NCBI RefSeq assembly: GCF_018449695.1
Contig: NZ_JAAVUY010000010.1
Coordinates: 62,001 to 126,000 of the forward strand
Reading direction: 5' to 3'
From: Bradyrhizobium sp. dw_411
Lineage (GTDB): Bacteria > Pseudomonadota > Alphaproteobacteria > Rhizobiales > Xanthobacteraceae
Length of the DNA: 64,000 nucleotides
Part shown: positions 8,705 to 16,319 of the stretch, piece by piece
How the letters are laid out: every line of letters starts with the position of its first letter
How positions within the stretch are numbered: the stretch's first letter is position 1
Notes under the pieces: model-generated
Told to the model about the DNA's origin: nothing
What the model saw: only the letters and a program-made list of their open reading frames with translations
Database searches by the model: none
Made by a program: the position numbers and the translations under genes

Positions 8705-9520
8705 CTATGCCTTGAAATACGCTATCTGCGTGGTGGTCGCGAGCAGGCGGCCATTGGGCGACCATAGCTTGGCGGTCTGGTCGCCGTAGCTTTTGTGAAA
8801 GATATTGGCGTCGGCCACGGTGAGAACGCGGTCGATATTCTCGGCGGCGAGGTCCGCCGCATCAACGTGGAAATAGGTCGTCATCGAAACCGTGCCGAAT
8901 GGCACCAGTTCACGGCGTGCATGAAAGACGCGGCCGAAGAACGCGTCCGACATTGAGGTCAGCGACAGCATGTCGATCTTGCGCGGTACCCGGTCGCCGA
9001 TCCACACCTTGGAGAAGGCACTTGCCGGAATTTCTTTCTTCGCGCCGCCGAAATCCGGGTCGCCCTCGACAAAGCGAAAGTCATATTGGTTGGCCCAGGA
9101 GACCTTGATTTTCGGATAAGGCCGGATCTGATCGAACGGCGTCGCTTGCGGCAATTCGGCCGGCTGGTGCGACCAGGATGGGCGGCGCTCGGCGAACACG
9201 GCGGTCGCCAATGTTGCGACCTCGCCGCCGCTCATCAACTCGACGCACCAATGCTGGGACGAGCGGTTGGCTTTGACGAGGCGTATGTCGAGATCGAAAT
9301 CGCCTTGCGCGATCGGCGCGCAGAAATTGACAGTCAGCGACAGCGGATCGCCGGACCGTTGCGGATGATCGATCAGTGCCCGCATGATCGTCGCCGCGGT
9401 GGCGCCGCCGAACGGGCCGACAAAGGCCCAGTAATCCTCGCTGGTGCGTCCCTGCCAGCAGCTATCGCCGGCCGTGATCCGTGTGGCCTCGTCGAACAGA
9501 TGGGGCGTGGTTGTCAGCAT
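8705..9520 (-). CDS. Acyl-CoA thioesterase family protein (double hotdog)
   Basis: The protein has 271 residues from the ATG at 9520. Upstream codons in the same frame run through an intergenic repeat and are not coding. An N-terminal hotdog half (YWAFVGPFGGATAATIMRAL) and a C-terminal half (SMSDAFFGRVF...PFGTVSMTTYFHVDAADL) match the TesB-like/4HBT_3 thioesterase family, with a conserved Asp and a final hydrophobic strand (TTQIAYFKA). The expected reaction is acyl-CoA hydrolysis; the chain length is unknown. It appears to be a single-gene unit, convergent with pckA. Confidence 0.75.
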   Translation of the reverse strand: MLTTTPHLFDEATRITAGDSCWQGRTSEDYWAFVGPFGGATAATIMRALIDHPQRSGDPLSLTVNFCAPIAQGDFDLDIRLVKANRSSQHWCVELMSGGEVATLATAVFAERRPSWSHQPAELPQATPFDQIRPYPKIKVSWANQYDFRFVEGDPDFGGAKKEIPASAFSKVWIGDRVPRKIDMLSLTSMSDAFFGRVFHARRELVPFGTVSMTTYFHVDAADLAAENIDRVLTVADANIFHKSYGDQTAKLWSPNGRLLATTTQIAYFKA

Positions 9521-9565
9521 CAGGAATTTTCTCAGCGTTGGCACGGAATGCGATTTTCGCACTTC

Positions 9566-9622
9566 CGTCATTGCGAGCCAACGGGTCGCGCGAAATGCGC
9601 GCCCCGTTGGCTCGCAATGACG
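9566..9622. repeat. Palindromic intergenic repeat (GTCATTGCGAG type)
   Basis: Perfect 20-bp arms, CGTCATTGCGAGCCAACGGG and its complement, face each other across a 17-base centre. It belongs to the same general type as the copy at 49652-49734. It could fold into a long hairpin between glgP and the thioesterase gene, both on the minus strand. Confidence 0.8.
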
Positions 9623-9709
9623 TTGATACATCGAACGTATCATCGCGACGCTTCTACGGAGTTCAATGATCTGCGAGGTAAGTGGCCCGCGACAATCCGG
9701 CAAGCCACC

Positions 9710-12235
9710 TTAGCGGCTCGCCTCACGCTGCGCGCCCGGCTCCTGCACCGGCGGTGCCGCGCCCTGCACCGGCACGTTCCAGATATCCTTCGCATATTCG
9801 CGGATGGTGCGGTCGGAGGAGAACCACGCCATGCGTGCGACATTGAGGATGCTGGCCCGCGTCCAGGCCGGGACCACCTGCCAGCGGGCGTCGATGCCGC
9901 GCTGGGCTTCGAAATAGGAGTCGAAATCCGCGCTCACCATGTAGTGGTCGAGATGGCGCAGCGCATGCGCGATCGATTCGAACCTGCCGGGATCGCCGGG
10001 GGAGAATTCACCGCTGCCGACCGCATTGATCGCACGCGCGAGGCCCGGCGAGCGCCGGATCACGTCGGTGGCATCCAGGCCCTGTTTGCGCCGGACCATC
10101 ACGTCCATCGCTTCCATGCCGAAGATCGCGATGTTTTCCGCGCCGACATTGTCGCGGATTTCGATATTGGCGCCGTCAAGCGTGCCGATGGTCAGCGCGC
10201 CGTTGAGCGCAAGCTTCATGTTGCCGGTGCCGGAAGCTTCCATGCCGGCGGTTGAAATCTGCTCGGACAGGTCGGCGGCGGGAATGATCACTTCGGCAAG
10301 GCTGACATTATAATCGGCGAGGAACACGATCTTCAGCCGCCCGGCAATCACAGGGTCGTTGTTGACGACTTCGGCAACGTCGTTGATCAGCTTGATGATC
10401 AGCTTGGCGTAGCGGTAGCTCGCGGCGGCCTTGCCGGCGAAGATCTTCACACGCGGCACCCAGTTGCGCTGCGGGTCGTCCTTGATCGCGTGATAGAGCG
10501 CGATGGCTTCGAGGATGTTGAGCAACTGCCGCTTGTATTCATGGATGCGCTTGATCTGCACGTCGAACAGCGCCGAAGGATCGACCTTGATATTGTTGCG
10601 TTCGCCGATCAGCCGCGCCAGCACGATCTTGTTGTGGTGCTTGACGTCGCGGAACCGCTGCTGGAACGCATTGTCGCCGGCATGGGCTTCCAGAAGCGAC
10701 AGCCGGGTGGGATCGTCGAGCACGGCTTCGCCGCAGGCCTCGCGCAACAGATCGTTCAGCTTCGGATTGGCCAGCATCAGCCAGCGGCGAAAGGTGATGC
10801 CGTTGGTCTTGTTGTTGATGCGGCCGGGATAAAGATGATTGAGATCGTGAAACACCGTCTCCTTCATCAGGTCGGAATGCATCGCCGAGACGCCGTTGAT
10901 GCTGTGCGAGCCGACAAAGGCCAGTTGTCCCATCCGCACCCGGCGGCCGGATTTCTCGTCGATCAGCGACACCGAGGCGCGGAAATCGACGTCGCCGGGA
11001 CAACGTACTTCCGCCAGCGCCAGATGCGCGACATTGATGCGGTAGATAATTTCCAGATGGCGCGGCAACAGGCGCTGGAACAACTCGACCGGCCAGGTCT
11101 CAAGTGCTTCCGGCAATAGCGTGTGGTTGGTGTAGGACAGCGTCGCGACCGTGATGCGCCACGCATCGTCCCAGCGGATGTTGTGAAGATCGACCAGAAT
11201 CCGCATCAGCTCGGTGACGGCGAGGCTGGGGTGGGTATCGTTGAGTTGCACCGCGACCTTGGCCGCCAGCCCGCGGATTTGACCATCCGCCGCCAGATGG
11301 CGTTTGACCAGATCCTGCAGCGAGGCCGAGACGAAGAAATATTCCTGCCGCAGCCGCAACTCGCGGCCGGCCGGAGACTCGTCGTTCGGATAGAGAAATT
11401 TGCAGATCGATTCCGCGCGGGCTTCCTCGGCGGTGGCGCCAAGATAGTCGCCGCTGTTGAAGGCATCGAGCTTGAGCGGATCGGGCGAGCGCGCCGACCA
11501 CAGCCGCAGCGCGTTAACGTGCTGGCCGCGCCAGCCGACGATCGGGGTGTCGTAGGCGACCGCCTGCACGGTTTCGCCGGGATGCCAGATCGCGACATCG
11601 CGCCCTTTGGTTTCGACATGTTCGACGCCGCCGCCGAAATTCACCTGATAGACCACTTCCGGCCGCTGGAATTCCCAGGGGTTGCCGAAGGATAGCCATT
11701 CATCGGGATATTCGTGCTGCCAGCCCTGCGCGATGATCTGGCGGAACAGGCCGAAATCGTAGCGGATGCCGTAGCCGATCGCGGGGATCGCCAGCGTCGC
11801 CATGCTCTCCATGAAGCACGCCGCCAGCCGTCCGAGACCGCCATTGCCGAGTGCGGCATCCGGTTCGCATTTGCGCAGTTCGGAGAGGCCGACGCCGAGA
11901 TCGCCGAGCGCGGCATCGAACACTTCCAATAGCCCCATATTGTTCAGCGCATCGGTGAACAGGCGGCCGATCAGGAATTCGAGGCTGAGGTAATAGACCC
12001 GCTTGGCGCCGGCATCGTAGCTCTGCTTCTCGCCGGTCAGCCAGTGGTGCACGATGCGGTCGCGCAGCGCGAGCGCCGCCGCCTTGTACCAATCGTGCTT
12101 GGTCGCCATGCCGGCGTCCTTGCCGATCGCCAGCCGCAGCTTGGCCAGGATGGCGCCTTTGATCTCGATCAGCGCCAATTCATCGACGGGCTGGCCCAGA
12201 GCCGGAAAGTTCACCGGGAAAGATTGTTCTGACAA
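9710..12235 (-). CDS. glgP: Glycogen/starch/alpha-glucan phosphorylase
   Basis: The protein has 841 residues, full length for GT35 phosphorylases, which release glucose-1-phosphate from glycogen with pyridoxal phosphate. Key segments are YYLSLEFLIGR near residue 80, GNGGLGRLAACF near 130, KRIHEYKRQLLN near 570, and the PLP-lysine region EASGTGNMKLALNGALTIGTLDGANIEI near 670. It stands alone. The usual glgA/B/C/X neighbours are not in the window. The 440 bases upstream hold a palindromic repeat and an AT-rich stretch facing the divergent gene at 12680. Confidence 0.96.
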   Translation of the reverse strand: MSEQSFPVNFPALGQPVDELALIEIKGAILAKLRLAIGKDAGMATKHDWYKAAALALRDRIVHHWLTGEKQSYDAGAKRVYYLSLEFLIGRLFTDALNNMGLLEVFDAALGDLGVGLSELRKCEPDAALGNGGLGRLAACFMESMATLAIPAIGYGIRYDFGLFRQIIAQGWQHEYPDEWLSFGNPWEFQRPEVVYQVNFGGGVEHVETKGRDVAIWHPGETVQAVAYDTPIVGWRGQHVNALRLWSARSPDPLKLDAFNSGDYLGATAEEARAESICKFLYPNDESPAGRELRLRQEYFFVSASLQDLVKRHLAADGQIRGLAAKVAVQLNDTHPSLAVTELMRILVDLHNIRWDDAWRITVATLSYTNHTLLPEALETWPVELFQRLLPRHLEIIYRINVAHLALAEVRCPGDVDFRASVSLIDEKSGRRVRMGQLAFVGSHSINGVSAMHSDLMKETVFHDLNHLYPGRINNKTNGITFRRWLMLANPKLNDLLREACGEAVLDDPTRLSLLEAHAGDNAFQQRFRDVKHHNKIVLARLIGERNNIKVDPSALFDVQIKRIHEYKRQLLNILEAIALYHAIKDDPQRNWVPRVKIFAGKAAASYRYAKLIIKLINDVAEVVNNDPVIAGRLKIVFLADYNVSLAEVIIPAADLSEQISTAGMEASGTGNMKLALNGALTIGTLDGANIEIRDNVGAENIAIFGMEAMDVMVRRKQGLDATDVIRRSPGLARAINAVGSGEFSPGDPGRFESIAHALRHLDHYMVSADFDSYFEAQRGIDARWQVVPAWTRASILNVARMAWFSSDRTIREYAKDIWNVPVQGAAPPVQEPGAQREASR

Positions 12236-12679
12236 TGTGGGAATCCCCCCAACTGAACGCGACGCAATGATACGCGGCTTATGTCCCGATCGAAACCCGT
12301 CGAGGGGTTCCGATTACGCAATTCATGCACGGTTTTTATGCAAGGACCGGGCCGATTCGATAAAGGTTTTTGCGCTTGGATGACGATGACGACGTGTCCT
12401 CGAGGATGAGGAATTCGCGGCGATTGTAGGGTGGGCAAAGGCGCATTTGCGCCGTGCCCACCAAAGGAAATCGCACATACAAAAGTAAGTTGGTGGGCAC
12501 GCTTGCGCTTTGCCCACCCTACGGCCGCGGCTTTTTGATTTATTCCCGGCCTCCATCGAAATGGCGGAAATCAAAATCGGAACAAATTAAGAACACTTTA
12601 GCAAGTCTTTGATATATCATTGTGATTCGGCGCAGTGCCGCCACAACATCTATGGTCTATCCGAACGTTCGAGGACTAC
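12236..12679. other. Non-coding interval between divergent glgP and a hypothetical gene
   Basis: The interval holds an imperfect palindromic repeat at 12426-12523 and an AT-rich stretch (12585-12625) likely to include the promoter of the gene at 12680. No RNA gene or further coding frame is seen. Confidence 0.6.
12426..12523. repeat. Palindromic repeat (GTAGGGTGGGCAAAGGCGC type)
   Basis: Outer arms GTAGGGTGGGCAAAGGCGCA and TGCGCTTTGCCCACCCTAC are complementary apart from one extra base. An inner pair CGTGCCCACC/GGTGGGCACG makes a second helix. Elements with this signature are frequent between genes in Bradyrhizobium relatives. Confidence 0.8.
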
Positions 12680-13111
12680 ATGTCCACCATCGCCTTCGAT
12701 ACCTTCGCGCTGACGCGCATTGCCGATTTCGCCCGTTCGTTGTCGCGGCTGCATCAGACCTCGCGCCGGCGGCTGGTCGATGACGACCAGATCGACCGTG
12801 AATTCAACGCCGTCTGCATGTCGGTGTGGGGCTACACGACAGACGATTTCAGCGACGAGCTGTTTTCGTCGCAGGATCACGCCTGGCTCGACACGCTCGA
12901 TGAAGCGCATGCGCGCATCTTCGCCGCCGAACAGGGCTACGACCTCATCGACGATCACGGCATGCTGACGGATTGGTGGGGCTATTGCTGGATGATCCTC
13001 GCCGAGAAACGCGGCTTTCTCACGCCGGAGAACCGCGCCGCGGCGCGCGCGCAGATCGAGGAAAAATATCTGTCAGCACCGAATGTGATCGGGGTGATCG
13101 TGGGACGGTGA
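12680..13111 (+). CDS. Uncharacterised 143-residue protein
   Basis: The ATG at 12680 follows a GAGGAC-type ribosome site; the frame extends upstream without a convincing alternative. The protein is acidic and soluble, with no membrane segment or signal. Features are a basic patch SRRRLVDDD near residue 30, a Trp-rich centre (SVWGYT, LTDWWGYCWMILAEKRGF) and a predicted helical C-terminus. No known family is recognised. It is divergent from glgP. Codon use looks normal for the window, so it is probably a real gene. Confidence 0.7.
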   Translation: MSTIAFDTFALTRIADFARSLSRLHQTSRRRLVDDDQIDREFNAVCMSVWGYTTDDFSDELFSSQDHAWLDTLDEAHARIFAAEQGYDLIDDHGMLTDWWGYCWMILAEKRGFLTPENRAAARAQIEEKYLSAPNVIGVIVGR

Positions 13112-13162
13112 AGTCGTTCGCGCTTCCCATCATTGCGATCATCATGAGGGAGTAGGTAGCAT

Positions 13163-13267
13163 CGTCATTCCGGGATGGTGCGCTAGCACCAGACCTCAGA
13201 TGCGCAATTGCGCATCGGGGAATCTCGAGATTCCGGGTTCGATGCTTTGCATCGCCCCGGAATGACG
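13163..13267. repeat. Palindromic repeat (CGTCATTCCGGG type)
   Basis: It begins CGTCATTCCGGG and ends CCCCGGAATGACG, with internal hairpins GGTGCGCTAGCACC and GATGCGCAATTGCGCATC and a GATGCTTTGCATC-like pair. This is a composite folding repeat in the gap between two convergent genes. Confidence 0.8.
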
Positions 13268-13273
13268 GTAGTT

Positions 13274-14125
13274 CTAATCCACCTCGGCGCGCTTGCCTCC
13301 GGCCGGCGAGGATTTCGGCACGGTGCTCATCGGCATCGCCGCCTCGGGCATCGGTGCTTCTTCGCCGACCATCTCGGCTGCAACCGGCGCGACCTTCATC
13401 TCGCCAAGCCTGGCGCGCACGTCGGAGGTCAGGCCGGGATAGGAGGCGACCGGCGTGAATTCGGCGGTCTGGTTGATGCCGACCTTGACGCCTGAATAGG
13501 CCACCAGCCCGTTGGTGGTCGCGATGACGTCGCCTGCGCGTAGCGATGTATCGAGTGTCAGATCGACCGGCGCCAATCCTGCGGAATCGCGGCCATTGCA
13601 GGTGCAGTCGGCGCGCAGCGCTTTACGAAAAGCGTAGGCGTTTTCGCTGTCGGCATAGCGTTCGCCGGTTGCGGACGACGCACTGTCGATCGTGCTGCCG
13701 AAGAAAACCTTGGTGGGGCTGGCCGGGCAGAACGCCTGGCACATCTGGACGGGTGTGGCGTTGTTGCGCGCCAGCGGGAAATACCTGCCGTCGCAACTGC
13801 GCACGCAAAACGCAGGTCCTGAGCCGCCGGCGGATGCCTGGCGTGTTGCTGGCGGCGGTGCGGCTTGCTGGCTGAACGGATCGGCGAAGAAATTGGCTTG
13901 CGGAGGCGCCTGATGCTGCTGCTTCTGCGCTCCCCCGAACAGGAAATCGAGCAGGTTTTGGGCGGACGCCGCCTGCGGCGTCAACGCAGCGATGCCGGCC
14001 AAGGCAGCGGCGGCAACGAGTGTCATGCGGCGGCGCGTGGGCCGATAAGATAACTCTGTACGCAACGCCAACTCCACCGCCGCCAAAAATCCCCACCGCG
14101 GCACGCCGTGCCCGGCCCGATTCAC
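13274..14125 (-). CDS. Secreted DUF2865 domain protein
   Basis: The frame gives 283 residues from a GTG at 14125. A shorter start at the ATG at 14026 is equally possible, leaving 250 residues that begin at a signal peptide (TLVAAAALAGIAALTPQAASA-Q). The mature part has a Gln/Pro-rich linker, then FCVRSCDGRYFPLARN...CQAFCPAS and later CTCNGRD: six cysteines in the DUF2865 pattern, probably three disulfides in the periplasm. The C-terminus is Pro/Ala-rich and likely disordered. The function of this family is not known. It lies downstream of pyrE on the same strand, with a hairpin between them. Confidence 0.8.
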   Translation of the reverse strand: MNRAGHGVPRWGFLAAVELALRTELSYRPTRRRMTLVAAAALAGIAALTPQAASAQNLLDFLFGGAQKQQHQAPPQANFFADPFSQQAAPPPATRQASAGGSGPAFCVRSCDGRYFPLARNNATPVQMCQAFCPASPTKVFFGSTIDSASSATGERYADSENAYAFRKALRADCTCNGRDSAGLAPVDLTLDTSLRAGDVIATTNGLVAYSGVKVGINQTAEFTPVASYPGLTSDVRARLGEMKVAPVAAEMVGEEAPMPEAAMPMSTVPKSSPAGGKRAEVD

Positions 14126-14191
14126 ATTAGTGCGGGATGGTAAACGAGGTATGAGCAGGCGCCGGATGGCCGGAAAGAAATGCCTTATTCT

Positions 14192-14219
14192 TACCTCGCC
14201 CCGCTTGCGGGGCGAGGTA
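14192..14219. repeat. Perfect 13-bp inverted repeat after pyrE
   Basis: TACCTCGCCCCGC and its exact complement flank a TT loop. It can fold into a very stable hairpin downstream of pyrE. No T tract follows on either strand, so it is a possible but unproven terminator. Confidence 0.55.
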
Positions 14220-14251
14220 GTAGATAGAGAGCCGCGCGATCGCTCTCGCGA

Positions 14252-14815
14252 TCAATCCTTCAAATACTCACTCGCCCGATAGAGCGCGCGAAAAGGCAAC
14301 CCGGCCTTCTCGAAGGTTTCGGTGGCGCCTTCTTCGCGGTCCACCATGGTGAGCACCAGCGCGACAGTGCCGCCGGCCTCGCGCACCGCTTCCACGGCCT
14401 TGAGCGCCGATTCGCCGGTCGTGGTGACGTCCTCGACGATTACGACGCGCTTGCCTTGCAGGCTCTCGCCTTTCGCAAGCCCTTCGACCGCGAGCCGCGC
14501 GCCATGTTCCTTCGGCTTCTTGCGCACGAAGAACGCCGCGATCGGATGGCCCTTGAGCCAGGAGAGCTGCGCGACCGCACCGGCCAGCGGCACCGCGCCC
14601 ATCTCGAGGCCGCCGACATAATCGAGCCCATCGTCCTTGAGCGCTTCATAAGTCAGTTCCGCCAGCAGCGCGGCGCCTTCGGGGTCGAGCATGGTCGGCT
14701 TGAGATTGAAGTAGAAATCACTTTTGCGGCCCGAGGCCAGCACGATTTCGCCGCGGCCGAACGAGCGCTTGCGGATGATTTCGGCGAGACGGGCGCGGGA
14801 GGCTGATTTGGACAA
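14252..14815 (-). CDS. pyrE: Orotate phosphoribosyltransferase
   Basis: The PRPP-binding loop is VVIVEDVTTTGES. Other conserved parts are SGRKSDFYFNLK and the mobile-loop region FFVRKKPKEHG. The enzyme converts orotate and PRPP to OMP in pyrimidine synthesis. Starting at the TTG at 14815 gives 187 residues (MSKSASRARLAEIIRKRS...), the usual length. Upstream in-frame ATGs would add 31 or more residues running into an intergenic repeat. Start choice is moderately sure; identity is firm. It is divergent from the GST gene. Confidence 0.92.
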   Translation of the reverse strand: MSKSASRARLAEIIRKRSFGRGEIVLASGRKSDFYFNLKPTMLDPEGAALLAELTYEALKDDGLDYVGGLEMGAVPLAGAVAQLSWLKGHPIAAFFVRKKPKEHGARLAVEGLAKGESLQGKRVVIVEDVTTTGESALKAVEAVREAGGTVALVLTMVDREEGATETFEKAGLPFRALYRASEYLKD

Positions 14816-15002
14816 GGCTGATATCCGGATGAGGTGGCGCAATCTATCGGTGGTTTCCGGCAGATTCCAGAGCGGATGTGGTGTCGTCAACAGAGCAGGC
14901 GCCGTCATCCGCCGGCCCATAACCCGTATTCCGTGCCGGCGGTTGTAAGCCCTGCGGGTTCCGGCTACTGGATAGCCCGCTTTCGCGGGGGGATGACCGA
15001 AA

Positions 15003-15629
15003 ATGACAATCGAACTGCACACCTGGAACACGCCGAACGGCCGCAAGATCAGCGTCGCGCTGGAAGAGATGGGCCTGCCCTACAAGGTGGTCCCGGTGAA
15101 TATCTCCAAGGGCGAACAGATGGCGCCGGCGTTTCTGGCGATCAGCCCGAACAACAAGATCCCTGCGATCGTCGATCCCGACGGCCCTGGCGGCAAACGC
15201 GTCAGCGTGTTCGAATCCGGCGCGATCCTGCTCTATCTCGGCGAGAAGACCGGCAAGTTCCTGCCCGTGCCGCTGGCCGAGCGGATTCCGGTCTATGAAT
15301 GGCTGATGTGGCAGATGGGCGGCTTCGGTCCGATGCCGGGGCAAGTGCATCATTTCATCGCGCTGGAGAACGAGACCGATCGCGCCTATGGCCTCAAGCG
15401 CTACATGACGGAAACGCTACGGCTCTATGGCGTGCTGGATCGCCGCCTTGCGGATCGTGAGTTCGTCGCCGGCGCGCTGTCGGTCGCCGATTTTGCGATC
15501 CTCGGCTGGGCGTGGCGGCATGAGCGCCACAAAGTGTCGTTCGCTGACTTTCCGAATGTCGGCCGCTGGTACGACGCCCTGATGGCGCGCCCTGGTGTCA
15601 AGCGCGGCATGGAAGCAAAGCTGGATTGA
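15003..15629 (+). CDS. Glutathione S-transferase, Nu class (YfcG/YghU-like disulfide reductase)
   Basis: The protein has 208 residues. The N-terminal thioredoxin-like domain begins IELHTWNTPNGRKISVALEE; the TPNGRK segment is the active-site signature of the Nu class (Thr/Asn rather than Tyr/Ser/Cys). ESGAILLYL gives the glutathione-binding Glu-Ser. The C-terminal helical domain carries GGFGPMPGQVHHF, as in YfcG/YghU. Members act as GSH-dependent disulfide-bond reductases with low transferase activity. Upstream is an inverted repeat (14965-14999) related to other intergenic elements. It converges with the LysE gene. Confidence 0.88.
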   Translation: MTIELHTWNTPNGRKISVALEEMGLPYKVVPVNISKGEQMAPAFLAISPNNKIPAIVDPDGPGGKRVSVFESGAILLYLGEKTGKFLPVPLAERIPVYEWLMWQMGGFGPMPGQVHHFIALENETDRAYGLKRYMTETLRLYGVLDRRLADREFVAGALSVADFAILGWAWRHERHKVSFADFPNVGRWYDALMARPGVKRGMEAKLD

Positions 15630-15683
15630 CCAACGCGCGGAGTGCATTTTCCCCTTCTCACAAGAGGAGAAGGGAAGAAGAGA

Positions 15684-16319
15684 TCACGCCCGCTTCGCCT
15701 CGAACGCCATCCGCAACGCGAATCCTGCCAGCACCGTGCCCATCAGCCAGCGCTGTGCTTTCAGCCACATCGGACGCGCAGAGAGAAAGCCGGTGATGGA
15801 GCCGGCGGTCACCGCAATGATCGCGTTGACGCTGACGCTGATCACGATTTGAATCAGGCCAAACACAATCGACTGCAGCAGTACGCTTCCCTGCGCGGGA
15901 TCGATGAACTGCGGCAGCAGCGCCAGATACAGCATTGCGATCTTCGGATTCAGGAGATTGGTGACAAAGCCCATCGCGAACAGTTTGCGCGGCCCGTCGA
16001 CGGCAAGCTCGCGCACCTGAAACGGCGAGCGGCCATTGGGTTTGAGCACCTGCCAGGCCAGCCACAGCAGATACAGCGCGCCGCCGAACCGTAACGCATC
16101 ATAAGCATAGGGCACCGCGAACAACAGCGCGGTGATGCCGAATGCCGCGCACAGCATGTAGAACACAAACCCGAGCGCGACGCCGCCGAGAGAAATCAAC
16201 CCGGCCGCGCGCCCCTGCGAAATCGAGCGCGAGATCAGATAGATCATGTTCGGCCCTGGCGTCAGCACCATGCCGAGCGAGACCAGCGCGAAACCGAGCA
16301 GCGAGGAGAGATGGGGCAT
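15684..16319 (-). CDS. LysE/RhtB family amino-acid exporter
   Basis: The protein has 211 residues with about six hydrophobic segments. The N-terminal signature GMVLTPGPNMIYLISRSISQGRAAG and the central NLLNPKIAMLYLALLPQF are diagnostic for LysE/RhtB exporters (homoserine, threonine, lysine and similar compounds). The substrate cannot be read from sequence. The ATG at 16319 overlaps the polA stop as TGATG, implying translational coupling. A TTG one codon upstream is less likely. Confidence 0.88.
   Translation of the reverse strand: MPHLSSLLGFALVSLGMVLTPGPNMIYLISRSISQGRAAGLISLGGVALGFVFYMLCAAFGITALLFAVPYAYDALRFGGALYLLWLAWQVLKPNGRSPFQVRELAVDGPRKLFAMGFVTNLLNPKIAMLYLALLPQFIDPAQGSVLLQSIVFGLIQIVISVSVNAIIAVTAGSITGFLSARPMWLKAQRWLMGTVLAGFALRMAFEAKRA

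Noticed and set aside
9521..9703. N-terminal extension of the thioesterase
   Set aside because: It translates the palindromic repeat at 9566-9622.
15652..15674. Inverted repeat CCCTTCTC/GAGAAGGG between the GST and LysE genes as terminator
   Set aside because: No T tract follows on either strand, so it is only a hairpin remnant of a repeat family.
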